Shown: positions 26,600 through 35,364, counted from the first letter of the stretch. The stretch is 64,000 nt of DNA from IDS-8 sp036381215 (GCA_036381215.1 DASVDF010000097.1:1-64000), one strand, 5' to 3'. Notes: a model not told the origin generated them from the letters alone. Translations and numbers: made by a program.

Positions 26600-26905
26600 C
26601 TAGCGCTTCAGCACGTCCTGCCACTCTGGGTGGCGTGAAATCTGTGCCTGCGCGTACGGGCAGAGCGCCACGACGGAGCGTCCCTCCGCGCGCGCATCGA
26701 GGACGGCGCGGCGCACGAGCGCCTGCCCGATCGAGCGGCCGCGCAGCGCGTGCGGGACGAACGTGTGATCGATGATGATCGTGCTCTCGCCTGCGCGCGA
26801 GTAGGTCATCTCCGCTTCCGCGCCGTCCTGCCGGACGACATAGCGGCCCTTGCTCGGGCCTTCCTCGCGCTCGATCCGGAGATCACCCGCTTTATCCGGT
26901 GTCAT
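26600..26905 (-). CDS. GNAT-like N-acetyltransferase, YjdJ type
   Basis: 101 residues. It matches small acetyltransferases of the YjdJ kind: YVVRQDGAEAEMTYSRAG, STIIIDHTFVPHALRGRSIG (the acetyl-CoA loop) and LVRRAVLDARAEGRSVVALC, then PYAQAQISRHPEWQDVL. The ATG at 26905 lies 4 bases inside the border of a 208-bp MITE-like element (26910-27117), so the element supplies the upstream region. The frame continues through the element to 27316, but that part looks non-native. Confidence 0.7.
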   Translation of the reverse strand: MTPDKAGDLRIEREEGPSKGRYVVRQDGAEAEMTYSRAGESTIIIDHTFVPHALRGRSIGQALVRRAVLDARAEGRSVVALCPYAQAQISRHPEWQDVLKR

Positions 26906-26909
26906 CTGG

Positions 26910-27117
26910 TGTCCCGTTCCGTAAACAACTGCGCAATTCTGCTCGCGGATTTTCGTGCCTGGCAAGGCAATGCGGGCTTCCCAACCATCCTGAGCCCCGC
27001 TGTACCAGCGGAAGTGCCCGCGACGACGAGGAATAGCAGGGCTATTGCGAGGAGTCGCAACGCCGCCAAACGCGAAAAGACGCAGCGGAATTGGGTAGTT
27101 ATTTGCGGAACGGGACA
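26910..27117. mobile_element. MITE-like element with 21-bp terminal inverted repeats
   Basis: The left end begins TGTCCCGTTCCGTAAACAACT; the right end, on the other strand, reads TGTCCCGTTCCGCAAATAACT, 19 of 21 matching. The 208-bp interior has no transposase. Target-site duplication is not obvious. It sits directly upstream of the small acetyltransferase start. A second, partial match to the end sequence occurs near 27231-27260 (CGTTCCGTGAACCACTGCGC compared with CGTTCCGTAAACAACTGCGC), suggesting an older copy. Confidence 0.55.
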
Positions 27118-27366
27118 TTAAATCCCCTGCCTGGCGATGCGCCCGTGGATCTCGTTGACCTGCATCAGTGCCGCCGAGCCGTACCATGAAGTGCTCCAGG
27201 TCGAGCCGGAGCGGGCAAGGTACCGGAACGCCCGCGTTCCGTGAACCACTGCGCATTCCGGTACTCCGGACGGGGATGAGTCGCGACCCTGGCCCCAAAA
27301 CCGGGAATTCCGCCACAGCCTGGCGCCGCCGGCGCCTGCTAGCGTCATTCGAACGTCGCGGGAGTC

Positions 27367-28167
27367 GTGCCGGTGCAGCAGCGAATAGCGCTCATTCTCA
27401 TTGCAGTGACCGGCATGGCCGGGTTGCCGAGCCGCGTGCACGCAGAGACCACCGCGCGCGTGCTCGCCATGCACCCCGCGGGCGAGTCCGTCACCCTGGC
27501 CCTGAACCAGACCTTTTACGTCCGTATCGCCTACACCACGGACGCACCCGTCAGGATCTGGGCGCGTCCTTATTACCAAGGCGTCGAGGTGCGTGCGGGC
27601 AGCAATCCGTCCCGCGTCTACACCGGCAGCGGCGAGGCCCTCGGCTGGTTCTTCCTGATGGAGCCCGGCCAGCGGGTGGACGAGATTCGTATCAGCGTCG
27701 GTGACGGCAGCCGCTCCGGCACGCGTGTGACGGCAACGCGGCCTGTGCACATTGCGTCCGGTAATGCACGCGCCACCAGCGCCGCCGAGCCGGAATGGGT
27801 CGCTGCCCTCAAGAAGGAAAACGAGCGCCTGCAACGGGAGGAGCGCGCAAAGCAGGCGAGCACGCCGCCGAGCGCGGGTGAAATGCTGTTCATGAGCGGC
27901 TTCATGCTGACCGTCGCCGCGCTCGGCATCGTGGGTATCCTCGCGCCGGTGTGGGCGCTTCGGCGGTGGCGCGGCGGCTGGCGGGTCGCGGCGGCCGTCC
28001 CCGCCGCGATGATGACGTTCGTCGTGCTGCGCATCGTGCTCGGCACGGCCCTCGATCCGACGTCACACAACCTCTGGCCGTTCGAGATCCTGCAGGTCGG
28101 CGTGCTGTCCCTGGCCGTCATCGGCGTGCTGCTCGCGGCGCGCAAGCTGACCGGCGCACAGGCGTGA
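27367..28167 (+). CDS. Membrane-anchored exported protein, unknown
   Basis: 266 residues. A signal peptide (RIALILIAVTGMAGLPSRVHA) precedes a periplasmic beta-sandwich-like domain (TTARVLAMHPAGESVTLALN, APVRIWARPYYQGVEV), a coiled linker (LKKENERLQREERAKQ) and a C-terminal membrane part with about three helices from residue 180. Start codons are GTG at 27367 or 27373; GGGAG lies just upstream of both. Its stop overlaps the next gene's GTG by four bases. No family is recognised. Confidence 0.6.
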   Translation: MPVQQRIALILIAVTGMAGLPSRVHAETTARVLAMHPAGESVTLALNQTFYVRIAYTTDAPVRIWARPYYQGVEVRAGSNPSRVYTGSGEALGWFFLMEPGQRVDEIRISVGDGSRSGTRVTATRPVHIASGNARATSAAEPEWVAALKKENERLQREERAKQASTPPSAGEMLFMSGFMLTVAALGIVGILAPVWALRRWRGGWRVAAAVPAAMMTFVVLRIVLGTALDPTSHNLWPFEILQVGVLSLAVIGVLLAARKLTGAQA

Positions 28168-28424
28168 CTCTGCCGGCGCTCGCAAGCTCCGCTTTCCTGC
28201 TCGTGATGGGCGGCGGTGTGCTGGCCGTCGCCTGGCACGGCTATCGCGACGGCGTGCTGCCGGCGGGTGCCAATTTTCTCCGTGGCCGCTGGATGCCGAG
28301 CCGCGACGCCAATCCCTTCGGGTTCCGCTTTTTCCTCGCGCTGTATTTCGTCGGCGGCACGGCGTTGTGCGTGTGGGGGCTGCTCGCGCTGGTGGGGATG
28401 GCGCCGCCGTTGCGCCCGCGCTGA
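28164..28424 (+). CDS. Small membrane protein, unknown
   Basis: 86 residues from a GTG that overlaps the upstream stop as GTGA. Two hydrophobic helices (about residues 5-24 and 55-78) flank a cytoplasmic/periplasmic loop GYRDGVLPAGANFLRGRWMP. The coupling to the preceding membrane protein suggests that they work together. No family is recognised. Confidence 0.55.
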   Translation: MTLPALASSAFLLVMGGGVLAVAWHGYRDGVLPAGANFLRGRWMPSRDANPFGFRFFLALYFVGGTALCVWGLLALVGMAPPLRPR

Positions 28425-28425
28425 T

Positions 28426-28914
28426 TCACGGGATGAGCAGCGCGCCGACGAAGATCCCGAGCATCGTGAACGAGAGCGCGATCTTCGCGAGCGTGCCGAA
28501 CAGCAGCCCGATCCACGTGGCGACTCCGACCTGGGTGGAGCGCCCGAGCGTCCCGCCCGAGCGGAATTCCCCGGCGAGCGCGCCGAGGAACGGCCCGAGC
28601 AAGAGGCCCGGCAGACCGAAGAACAGTCCGACGACGGTGCCGATCGCTGCGCCCCAGAGCGCCGCGGTGCTCGCTGCCACTCGCCTGGCTCCGAGCAATC
28701 CAGCCACGAAGTCGAGCAGCATCGCGAGCACGGCGAGCACGCCGAGCAGGGCGACCGTCCACACGCCGATCTCGCTGTAATCCGCTACCCATGCGGCCAG
28801 CCACATGCCCGCGAACACCAGCGGCACGCCGGGCAGCGCGGGGAGTATCGTGCCGGCGAGCCCGACGAGGATCAGCAGGCCCGCGGCCGTGTACCACAGA
28901 ATCGACGCGTCCAT
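28426..28914 (-). CDS. DUF456 membrane protein
   Basis: 162 residues with four to five hydrophobic helices. It has the DUF456 pattern of Gly-rich helices: AGTILPALPGVPLVFAGMWL, LLGARRVAASTAALWGAAIG, GTVVGLFFGLPGLLLGPFLG and ALAGEF. DUF456 proteins are predicted inner-membrane proteins of unknown function. Convergent with the preceding small membrane gene, one base apart. The ATG at 28914 is divergent from the DUF3565 gene. Confidence 0.85.
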   Translation of the reverse strand: MDASILWYTAAGLLILVGLAGTILPALPGVPLVFAGMWLAAWVADYSEIGVWTVALLGVLAVLAMLLDFVAGLLGARRVAASTAALWGAAIGTVVGLFFGLPGLLLGPFLGALAGEFRSGGTLGRSTQVGVATWIGLLFGTLAKIALSFTMLGIFVGALLIP

Positions 28915-28932
28915 TGCCTCAGAATACCGGAC

Positions 28933-29142
28933 ATGCAACGCGAGATCGTCGGCTATCACCGCGACGAGGAGGGGCACTGGGTCGCCCAACTCGTCTGCGG
29001 CCACAACCAGCACGTGCGGCACGACCCGCCTTGGATCAACCGGCCGTGGGTCATCACCGCCGAAGGCCGCGAGCGCGCCCTGGGCGAGAAGCTCGAATGC
29101 GTAAAATGCGACGCCGGCGCTCCCCCCGACCCGCGACCGTGA
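28933..29142 (+). CDS. DUF3565 small protein
   Basis: 69 residues. It starts MQREIVGYHRDEEGHWVAQL followed by CGHNQHVRHDPPW and ends with CVKC. The conserved Cys/His set (CGHxQHVRH and CxxC) suggests metal binding, as in the DUF3565 ('pressure-regulated protein') family. The divergent DUF456 start lies 18 bases away. The TGA at 29140-29142 is in the same frame as the TonB-receptor relic that begins just after. Confidence 0.8.
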   Translation: MQREIVGYHRDEEGHWVAQLVCGHNQHVRHDPPWINRPWVITAEGRERALGEKLECVKCDAGAPPDPRP

Positions 29143-29160
29143 CGCGGGCCGGCACGAGCC

Positions 29161-30589
29161 ACCACCGGTAAACAGGCGGTCCAGGTCGCCGGCGTTCGGC
29201 ATCCGGTCCGCTACCTCAGGAACTACGTCGATTACCTCGGCCTCGGACAGCAGCGCACGCTGACGCTGGTGAACGGCAAACGCTTCCCGGCGGGCGTTTC
29301 TCCGACGGCCTCCGCCGGTGCGGGGCTTTCGGTCGATCTCAACATGGTTCCCGAGAACCTCGTCGAACGGGTGGAGACGATCGCCATCGGCGGTGCGCCC
29401 ATCTACGGCTCTGACGCGATTTCCGGCACGGTCAACATCATCCTGCGGGACGACTTCGAAGGTTTCGAGGTCTTCGGATCCGCCGGCGCCTCGCCCGAAT
29501 TCTCGGATGCGAACCGGACACGGCTGGGCGCCACGTGGGGCACGAACTTCGCCGACGACCGGGGCAACATCACGCTCTCGGCACAGTACTCGACGGCGGA
29601 CGGGCTGAAGAAAACGGATCGCCCCGGCACGGCCACCGGCGTGCGTTTCGAGGCGCCGGCCGACCCCGACTCGCCATTCGCGCTCGACATCTTCAACGAC
29701 CTCAAGGTGGCGGTCGACAACGTGCGGCCGTATCCGCTGCTCTTCGGCGACCTGTTCTTCTTCAACATTTTCGGCAACGGCGTCCCGCTCGACGTCAACG
29801 ATCCGAGCTCGCCCCTCACGCAGTTCGATGCCGACGGCAATTTGCTCCCGTTCACGCCGGGCGGCGGCACCGCCTCCGTCATCTTCAAGGACGGCGGCGA
29901 CGGTTTGGCCCTGTCCGCATTCACGAACCTGTACAACGACATCGACCGCTACAACACGACGGCCTTCGTGCACTACGACCTCACCGATTCGCTCCGGGTC
30001 AATGCCGAAGCCTGGTTCTCGCGAACAAAAGCCACGGAGGTCGTCAACCAGCCGGTCTTCAACTCGACCGCGTTCGGCGGATTGCCGGCAGACGGCTGGG
30101 GCCACGTCAACTCCGGGCCCGTTCCGGTGCTGATCGGCAATCCGTTCCTGCCGGAGGCGAGGCGGGCGACGATCCTGGCCGCGATGAACGCGCTGCAGGA
30201 CGGGAACGGCGACGGCGCCGCGGACCCGACGATCGACACCGACGGTGACGGCGTGGCGGATGCCGTCGGCTTCTGGCGCGGCGGACCGCTGATCGGCGTG
30301 GTCGGCGACCTGCCCAACCACACGCGACGGGACACGGTCCGCGGTGTGCTCGGGCTGGAAGGCGACCTCGACCTGCGCGGGCGCGAGTACACCTGGGAAG
30401 CCTACGTGACTTATGGCCGCACCCGGGCCGAGGATTCGTCGCTCGACATCATCCAGCCAGCTCAACATCGACAACCTGCTCGATAGGGACATGCCGTACC
30501 CGGCCGCGGCGGACCCGCTGGGCGAGACGACCTATTTCTCGGGAGTGATGGGTCGTTACGCGACCTTCACGGCGCGCGCCCGTTTCTGA
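29161..30589 (+). pseudogene. TonB-dependent receptor relic with large internal deletion
   Basis: The frame from about 29161 reads the end of a plug domain: LGLGQQRTLTLVNGKRFPAG, MVPENLVERVETIAIGGAPI and YGSDAISGTVNIILRDDFEG, then some barrel sequence. The signal peptide, TonB box and first part of the plug are missing. The first frame stops at 30486, after a shift near 30455-30465. From there another frame reads SQLNIDNLLDRDMPY and ends YFSGVMGRYATFTARARF at a TGA (30587-30589), the typical C-terminal strand of such receptors. A complete member is about 900-1000 residues, so the middle and 5' end are deleted. Confidence 0.8.
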
Positions 30590-30796
30590 CGGCGGAGGGG
30601 GGGCCGCTGTCGCTCACGCGACTGACGCTGCGGGGCATCCGTGCCCCAGGGAAGCTTTGCGGGTTGTGCAGAGTTCCTGATCCCTCATAACCGGAAATCT
30701 CCTGCTCATAACCAAAAAATCCGGCAGCGAAGCAATCTCGACGCAACCGCTCCGGTCTTTCGAGCATCCAATCCATGAACTCGGAAGGAGGACGAC

Positions 30797-31285
30797 ATGC
30801 TCATCGCCCTGCGCGTCATACTGCTGGCGCTCTTCGTTGCCGCTCCGCTCGGGCAGCAGGACACCCGGGCCGCCCTCGAACGCCTGGCGGATCGCTACCA
30901 ACAGGACCCGCAGCTGATTCCGGTCACCTTCGGCGTGCGGATCGATGGCTCCGACTGGACCGTGACCGCGACGCCGGCCGACGCGGCCGAGGGCGCGCGC
31001 GTCACCGTGACGCGTGGTGCGCCCGACGTGCCGACCTTCGTCTACGTGACGGACCGCGCGACCTTCGCGCGCCTGGTTTCCGGCGGCGTGCATGCGCTGA
31101 CGGCGCTGTCGTGGACGGATTCCCGGGAGCCGGCGCGGCTGCATCTCCAGGCTGTGAACGGTTGGGACATGGGCGCGGACGGGCGCGCCGCTTTCCTGTC
31201 CGTGAGCTCGCATTTCTTCCCGACCGGCTTGCCCGAGCCGCTCGCGCCGCCGCAGCCCCTCGTGCCAGCCCGCGAGAGCGCCTGA
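30797..31285 (+). CDS. Exported protein, unknown (possible SCP2-like fold)
   Basis: 162 residues preceded by a strong GGAAGGAGG. A short hydrophobic start (MLIALRVILLALFVAAPLGQ) may be a signal or anchor. The segment RVTVTRGAPDVPTFVYVTDR followed by ATFARLVSGGVHALTALSW faintly recalls the SCP2 sterol-carrier pattern (a strand pair, then a helix ending in a Gly-x-x-x-Ala/Leu turn). That is a weak resemblance only. It lies upstream of the membrane hydrolase, same strand, 155 bases away. Confidence 0.5.
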   Translation: MLIALRVILLALFVAAPLGQQDTRAALERLADRYQQDPQLIPVTFGVRIDGSDWTVTATPADAAEGARVTVTRGAPDVPTFVYVTDRATFARLVSGGVHALTALSWTDSREPARLHLQAVNGWDMGADGRAAFLSVSSHFFPTGLPEPLAPPQPLVPARESA

Positions 31286-31440
31286 CCCCCTTACGCCTCC
31301 AGCCCGCCCGCGGCCGCCCCCCCTCAGCCCGCCGGCAGTCGGCAGTCGGCCCGATGCCTGCGGCTGCCCGAAAGGCTGGCTTCCTCCGGGGATGATGGCC
31401 ATTACAATGCGCGTACGGCAGCGGAACGGGTCGTCGCGCA

Positions 31441-33138
31441 GTGTGGATCGTGGATCGCCGGACCTGGAAATCGTTCTCGTCGGCGGGCCTGCTGCTCGGC
31501 ACTCTCTTTGCCGCCTTTTCCCTGACCCCCAGCCTCCTGCCGCGCTCCGCCCTGATGCAGGGCATCGTGGCGGGCCTGTCCTTGAGCGCGGGGTACGCGA
31601 TCGGTGCGTCGCTCGGCTGGCTCTGGCGCTATCTCGAGCTGCCGGTGCTGCCGGCGCGCGCGGCGCGCATCGCGCGGATCGCGGCCGGGGGCGTGTGCGT
31701 GGTCGTCGGGCTGGTGTTTCTCTCGCAGTCCGCCGGGTGGCAGGACTCCATCCGCGCTCTCATGGCTATGCCGCCGGTCGAGGAGACGCGGCCGTTCACG
31801 ATCGCCCTGGTTGCGCTGTCGCTGTTCGCCGGGCTGCTGCTGCTCGCGAGACTTTTCCGACTGACGTACCGCCTGATCACCGACCGGCTGCCGCGTTTCG
31901 TCCCGCCCCGCGTGTCGCGGCTGGTCGGGCTGGTAGCGGCGGCCGTGCTGTTCTGGTCCGTCATCGACGGCGTGCTGTTCCGCTATTTCCTGCACGCTAT
32001 CGACCAGTCGTTCCAGCAGCTCGACGCCCTGGTCGAGCCGGAAGCCGAGGCGCCACGCAACGCGGCCGTGACCGGTAGCGCAGAGTCGCTCGTGCCGTGG
32101 GAGACGCTCGGGCGCCAGGGCCGCCTGTTCGTGTCGTCGGGCCCGAGCGCAGCCGATCTCGAAGCGTTCTTCGGCGCACCCGCGCCGCAGCCGATACGGG
32201 TGTACGTGGGGCTCAACTCCGCCGACTCGGTCGAAGAGCGCGTGCGGCTGGCGCTCGCCGAGTTGCAGCGAGTGCGGGCATTCGAGCGCTCGGTGCTCGT
32301 CCTGATCACGCCGACCGGCACCGGCTGGATCGACCCGGGCGCGATGGACACCGTCGAATACCTGCATCGCGGCGACATCGCCAGCGCCGCCGTCCAGTAC
32401 TCTTACCTCGCCAGTGCAATCTCGCTCGTCGTCGAGCCGGAGAACGGGGCGGAAACCGCGCAGGCGCTGTTCAACGCCGTCTATGGACACTGGAGCTCGC
32501 TGCCGCACGACCGGCGCCCGCGCCTGTACCTGTATGGCTTGAGCCTTGGCGCGCTCAATTCCGACCGCTCGTTCGATCTCTACGACGTCATCGGCGACCC
32601 GTTCGATGGCGCGCTGTGGAGCGGGCCGCCGTACCGCAGTGAAACCTGGCGCGCGGCGACGAGGAAGCGCGTACCCGGATCGCCCGCGTGGCTGCCGCGC
32701 TTCCGCGACGGCAGCGTCATCCGGTTCACCGACCAGCACGCGCGGCTGGATGACGGGGACGGGCCGTGGGGACCGCTGCGCATCGCGTTCCTCCAGTACG
32801 CCACCGACCCGGTGACGTTCTTCGATCCGAGCCTCGCATGGCGCAGGCCGGCGTGGCTCGCGTCGCCGCGCGGCCCGGACGTGACGCCGGCGCTGCGCTG
32901 GATTCCCGTGGTCACGATGCTGCAGGTCGTCGCGGACATGCGCGCGGGCGACATCACGCCGACGGGCCACGGCCACAACTTCGCGCCGGACGATTACATC
33001 GAGGCCTGGATCGCCCTGACCGAGCCTCCGGGCTGGACGCCCGAAGCCACCCGGCGCCTCAAGGTCCTGTTCGCCGGCCCGCCTCCCCGGCACCCGTCAC
33101 GCGGGCGACCCGGAGCAGCGGTACAAGGAACTCCCTAA
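31441..33138 (+). CDS. Membrane alpha/beta-hydrolase (Abhydrolase_9 family)
   Basis: 565 residues. Four or more hydrophobic helices lie in residues 15-190 (the characteristic N-terminal membrane half). A catalytic alpha/beta-hydrolase domain follows, with the nucleophile elbow GLSLG in LYLYGLSLGALNSDRS and a likely His in TPTGHGHNF. Conserved segments include RVYVGLNSADSVEERVRLAL and VLITPTGTGWIDPGAMDTVE. The family is best known from actinobacteria and some proteobacteria; substrates are unknown. The first codon is GTG, and an in-frame later start cannot be excluded. Confidence 0.8.
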   Translation: MWIVDRRTWKSFSSAGLLLGTLFAAFSLTPSLLPRSALMQGIVAGLSLSAGYAIGASLGWLWRYLELPVLPARAARIARIAAGGVCVVVGLVFLSQSAGWQDSIRALMAMPPVEETRPFTIALVALSLFAGLLLLARLFRLTYRLITDRLPRFVPPRVSRLVGLVAAAVLFWSVIDGVLFRYFLHAIDQSFQQLDALVEPEAEAPRNAAVTGSAESLVPWETLGRQGRLFVSSGPSAADLEAFFGAPAPQPIRVYVGLNSADSVEERVRLALAELQRVRAFERSVLVLITPTGTGWIDPGAMDTVEYLHRGDIASAAVQYSYLASAISLVVEPENGAETAQALFNAVYGHWSSLPHDRRPRLYLYGLSLGALNSDRSFDLYDVIGDPFDGALWSGPPYRSETWRAATRKRVPGSPAWLPRFRDGSVIRFTDQHARLDDGDGPWGPLRIAFLQYATDPVTFFDPSLAWRRPAWLASPRGPDVTPALRWIPVVTMLQVVADMRAGDITPTGHGHNFAPDDYIEAWIALTEPPGWTPEATRRLKVLFAGPPPRHPSRGRPGAAVQGTP

Positions 33139-33578
33139 CCCGCCGCGCCGCGCCGCGCCCTCGCCAGCGCCGAGCGGATCAGCTCACGGATGCCGAACCA
33201 GCCCCAGTAGATGCGGTGGTGCCGGATCAGCCCGTCGGCGAGGTCCATGACCTCCGTGATGTCGATCTGGTCGCCGCCGGGAGCCTCCCGCGGGTACTCC
33301 CACACGAGACGCCGGCCGTCGTACAGGAACCGGCCGGGCTCACGCTGCCAGCGCACCAGCTCGTTCGGGCGGCGGCGGCCGCCTTCCTCGAAAAACTCCC
33401 GCAGCGCGGCGTGCCCGCGCAGCACGCCGGTGTCGGTCGGGAAGATCGCGGTGATGACGGGGGTTTCCAGGGTGGCATCGGCCGCGTACAGGGACAGGAG
33501 CCCGTCCACGTCGAACTTGCGCGCGTACCGGTCCCACAGGCGCCAGATGCGCTCGCCGTCGGACGAAAATTCGCTCAT
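33135..33578 (-). CDS. SnoaL/NTF2-like protein
   Basis: 147 residues. A cone-shaped NTF2-like fold is indicated by the helix RIWRLWDRYARKFDVDGLLS, LYAADATLETPV and FFEEGGRRRP, then strands ending in HHRIYWGWFGIREL. SnoaL-type proteins are small-molecule isomerases or binding proteins; residues alone do not give the substrate. The ATG at 33578 overlaps the NIPSNAP gene stop by four bases, so the two are translationally coupled. Confidence 0.75.
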   Translation of the reverse strand: MSEFSSDGERIWRLWDRYARKFDVDGLLSLYAADATLETPVITAIFPTDTGVLRGHAALREFFEEGGRRRPNELVRWQREPGRFLYDGRRLVWEYPREAPGGDQIDITEVMDLADGLIRHHRIYWGWFGIRELIRSALARARRGAAG

Positions 33579-34315
33579 GGCTCGATCCTCCAGCGCAGCC
33601 GTGAGCGCGGGGTCGGATCCATGAGCACGAGCTCCGGCTTCCTGCGCAGCAGCCCCGCATCGCCGAGCACGGTCGCGAGCTTTGCGGCGCGCGGCACGAG
33701 CTCGCGGGCGACGATGTCGTCGCTCTCCGCAATCCCGAGCCATACCGCGTACGGCCCGTCTTCGCGCACCGGGAGCTGGGGAAAGTTGTTCGGCTCATCC
33801 AGGGTCGCGAGCAGCCCGGCCTGGCGGACGCCGGGGCGGCGATACGCGAGGAATTCCCTGCGCGCGCGCTCGGCGAACGCCTCCGCGGCCTTCTTGCGGA
33901 GTGCGAATACGTGCAGCACGAGCACGCCGGCTGCGCCCGCACTTTCGCTGACCGGATCGACGGCCGGCAACGCCGGGACCGGATCGCCGTGCAAAGGCTC
34001 GAGGAGCAGCACGTTGTCCGAATCGAGCAGGAGCTCGTTCATCGTGCTCCGGTGCTCCTTCCACAACGGGCCGAAATAGAACTCGGCGTTGATGCGCGCG
34101 CGCGCGTCCATGTCGCGGAATCCGCGCAGCCACGTGAACCACGTGGCGTTGCCGCGCTCGAAACCCTGCCCCAGCGCGAGCGCCCCGAGCTGCTGGAACG
34201 CCTCCGGGAAATAACTCTCGAAATAGCGCGCGAAGCGTTCGCGCTCGCCGTCGCGGATCGCATAGCGGCGCAGCTCGACGACCTCGAACGGCGGAAGGTG
34301 ACTCACGGATTGCAT
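33575..34315 (-). CDS. NIPSNAP-family protein
   Basis: 246 residues. Two NIPSNAP-like ferredoxin-fold halves are visible: VVELRRYAIRDGERERFARY with FEQQ-type helix (FPEAFQQLGALALGQG) and VLVLHVFALRKKAAEAFAER. The family is associated with small-molecule handling and is often found beside oxidoreductases and NTF2-like proteins. Its stop overlaps the start of the SnoaL-like gene, suggesting a shared pathway for a small organic compound (inference). Confidence 0.7.
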   Translation of the reverse strand: MQSVSHLPPFEVVELRRYAIRDGERERFARYFESYFPEAFQQLGALALGQGFERGNATWFTWLRGFRDMDARARINAEFYFGPLWKEHRSTMNELLLDSDNVLLLEPLHGDPVPALPAVDPVSESAGAAGVLVLHVFALRKKAAEAFAERARREFLAYRRPGVRQAGLLATLDEPNNFPQLPVREDGPYAVWLGIAESDDIVARELVPRAAKLATVLGDAGLLRRKPELVLMDPTPRSRLRWRIEP

Positions 34316-34344
34316 CGGCCCTGCCCATCGAAAAGGGCGGCAGG

Positions 34345-34485
34345 CTAACGCCGAAACAGGTCAGTTCCTGCCCTCATTTCCGGATGTCTCGCGAAAGCCG
34401 GGGTGGCTTTCTGCAGCGAATCGCGCAGGCGGGCGATGTAATCCTGCGGGAACCGCCAGCGGATGCCGTCCGTGTCGTGCACGAG
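34345..34485 (-). other. Possible short coding relic
   Basis: A 45-codon frame starting at a GTG reads DGIRWRFPQDYIARLRDSLQ then KATPAFARHPEM. The sequence looks protein-like, with a bias unlike its alternative frames, but there is no ribosome-binding site and no recognisable family. It could be the end of a gene cut by the adjacent REP. Confidence 0.25.
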
Positions 34486-34504
34486 ACCGCGACGACCGCA
34501 GGCC

Positions 34505-34532
34505 GGTCGCGCGCGATGCGCGCTCCTACAGG
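34505..34532. repeat. Single REP overlapping a stop codon
   Basis: GGTCGCGCGCGATGCGCGCT followed by CCTACAGG. The CTA at 34526-34528, read on the minus strand, is the TAG stop of the DUF1348 gene, so the repeat starts inside the gene's last codons. Confidence 0.75.
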
Positions 34533-35002
34533 CCGAGATCGGAGAGGCCGGGGTGGTCCGCCGGGCGCGGGCCGAGGGGCCAGTGGTATTTGCGCGCGCT
34601 CTCTTCGATCGGCAGGTCGTTGATGCTCGCGATCCGGCGGCGCATGTAGCCCTGCTCGTCGAATTCCCAGTTCTCGTTGCCATAGGAGCGGAACCAGTTG
34701 CCGGCGTCGTCGTGCCACTCGTAGGCGAAGCGCACGGCGATGCGGTTGTCGCGAAACGCCCAGACCTCCTTGATGAGCCGATAGTCGAGCTCCTTGTTCC
34801 ATTTTCGTATGAGGAACCGGACGATCTCGTCGCGGCCGTGCAGGAACTCGGCGCGGTTGCGCCACACGCTGTCCGGGCTGTAGGCGCCGGCCACGCGCAC
34901 CGGGTCGCGGGTGTTCCATGCGTCCTCGGCGGCGCGCACTTTCTTTGCCGCGGCTTCCGCATCGAACGGCGGCAGGGGCGGGCGGGGCGGTTCGTTGGTC
35001 AT
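34526..35002 (-). CDS. DUF1348 (SnoaL-like) protein
   Basis: 158 residues. The family signature includes KVRAAEDAWNTRDPVRVAGA, SVWRNRAEFLHGRDEIVRFL, RKWNKELDYRLIKEVWAF, RFAYEWHDDAGNWFRSYGNE and NWEF; the ending HPGLSDLGL is the usual C-terminus. The fold is NTF2-like; the function is not established, though members are often described as nuclear-transport-factor-like proteins. The stop codon lies in a REP. It is separated from the NIPSNAP/SnoaL pair by about 200 bases. Confidence 0.85.
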   Translation of the reverse strand: MTNEPPRPPLPPFDAEAAAKKVRAAEDAWNTRDPVRVAGAYSPDSVWRNRAEFLHGRDEIVRFLIRKWNKELDYRLIKEVWAFRDNRIAVRFAYEWHDDAGNWFRSYGNENWEFDEQGYMRRRIASINDLPIEESARKYHWPLGPRPADHPGLSDLGL

Positions 35003-35055
35003 TGCGGCATGCTCCTCTTGCTGTCCAGTCGGACCATACCACTCCCGGTGCTTCG

Positions 35056-35364
35056 CGTAGGAGCGCGCACTGCGCGCGACCGGATCGTGGCCCCCCTGTT
35101 GAAGACCGCATCGTTCACGCACGTTCGACGGTGGTGGCTTGGGCGGAGCCTTGAGGCGGGGAGCTCCCTCTCGGCGCCGGACACGAGCACGTCCCTGTGG
35201 TCCTGCGGGCTCAGGCTTTGCCTCGCACGCCGCCGAGAGGGTCTCCCCCGGCCACGGCTCCGCCCTGTTTGCGGGTGGTGCCGTGCGCGAGCGATGCTTC
35301 GGGCCAACGTGCCTGCGTTCTTCTCACGTGCCTTCGGTCGGTCGCGCGCGATGCGCGTTCCTGC
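35056..35364. mobile_element. REP-bordered foldback element, copy A
   Basis: About 309 bp. The outer ends are REPs (CGTAGGAGCGCGCACTGCGC ... GCGCGCGATGCGCGTTCCTG). Inward, each arm has matching complements: GCATCGTTCACGCACG with GTGCGCGAGCGATGC, GGGCGGAGCC with GGCTCCGCCC, and CCCTCTCGGCG with CGCCGAGAGGG. The whole sequence therefore folds into one long interrupted hairpin. No transposase is inside. Copy B at 63463-63776 is clearly homologous. Confidence 0.75.

Noticed and set aside
28426..30492. 688-codon minus frame over DUF456 and the receptor relic
   Set aside because: Only its last 162 codons are the DUF456 protein with a proper ATG; the rest runs against the TonB receptor relic.
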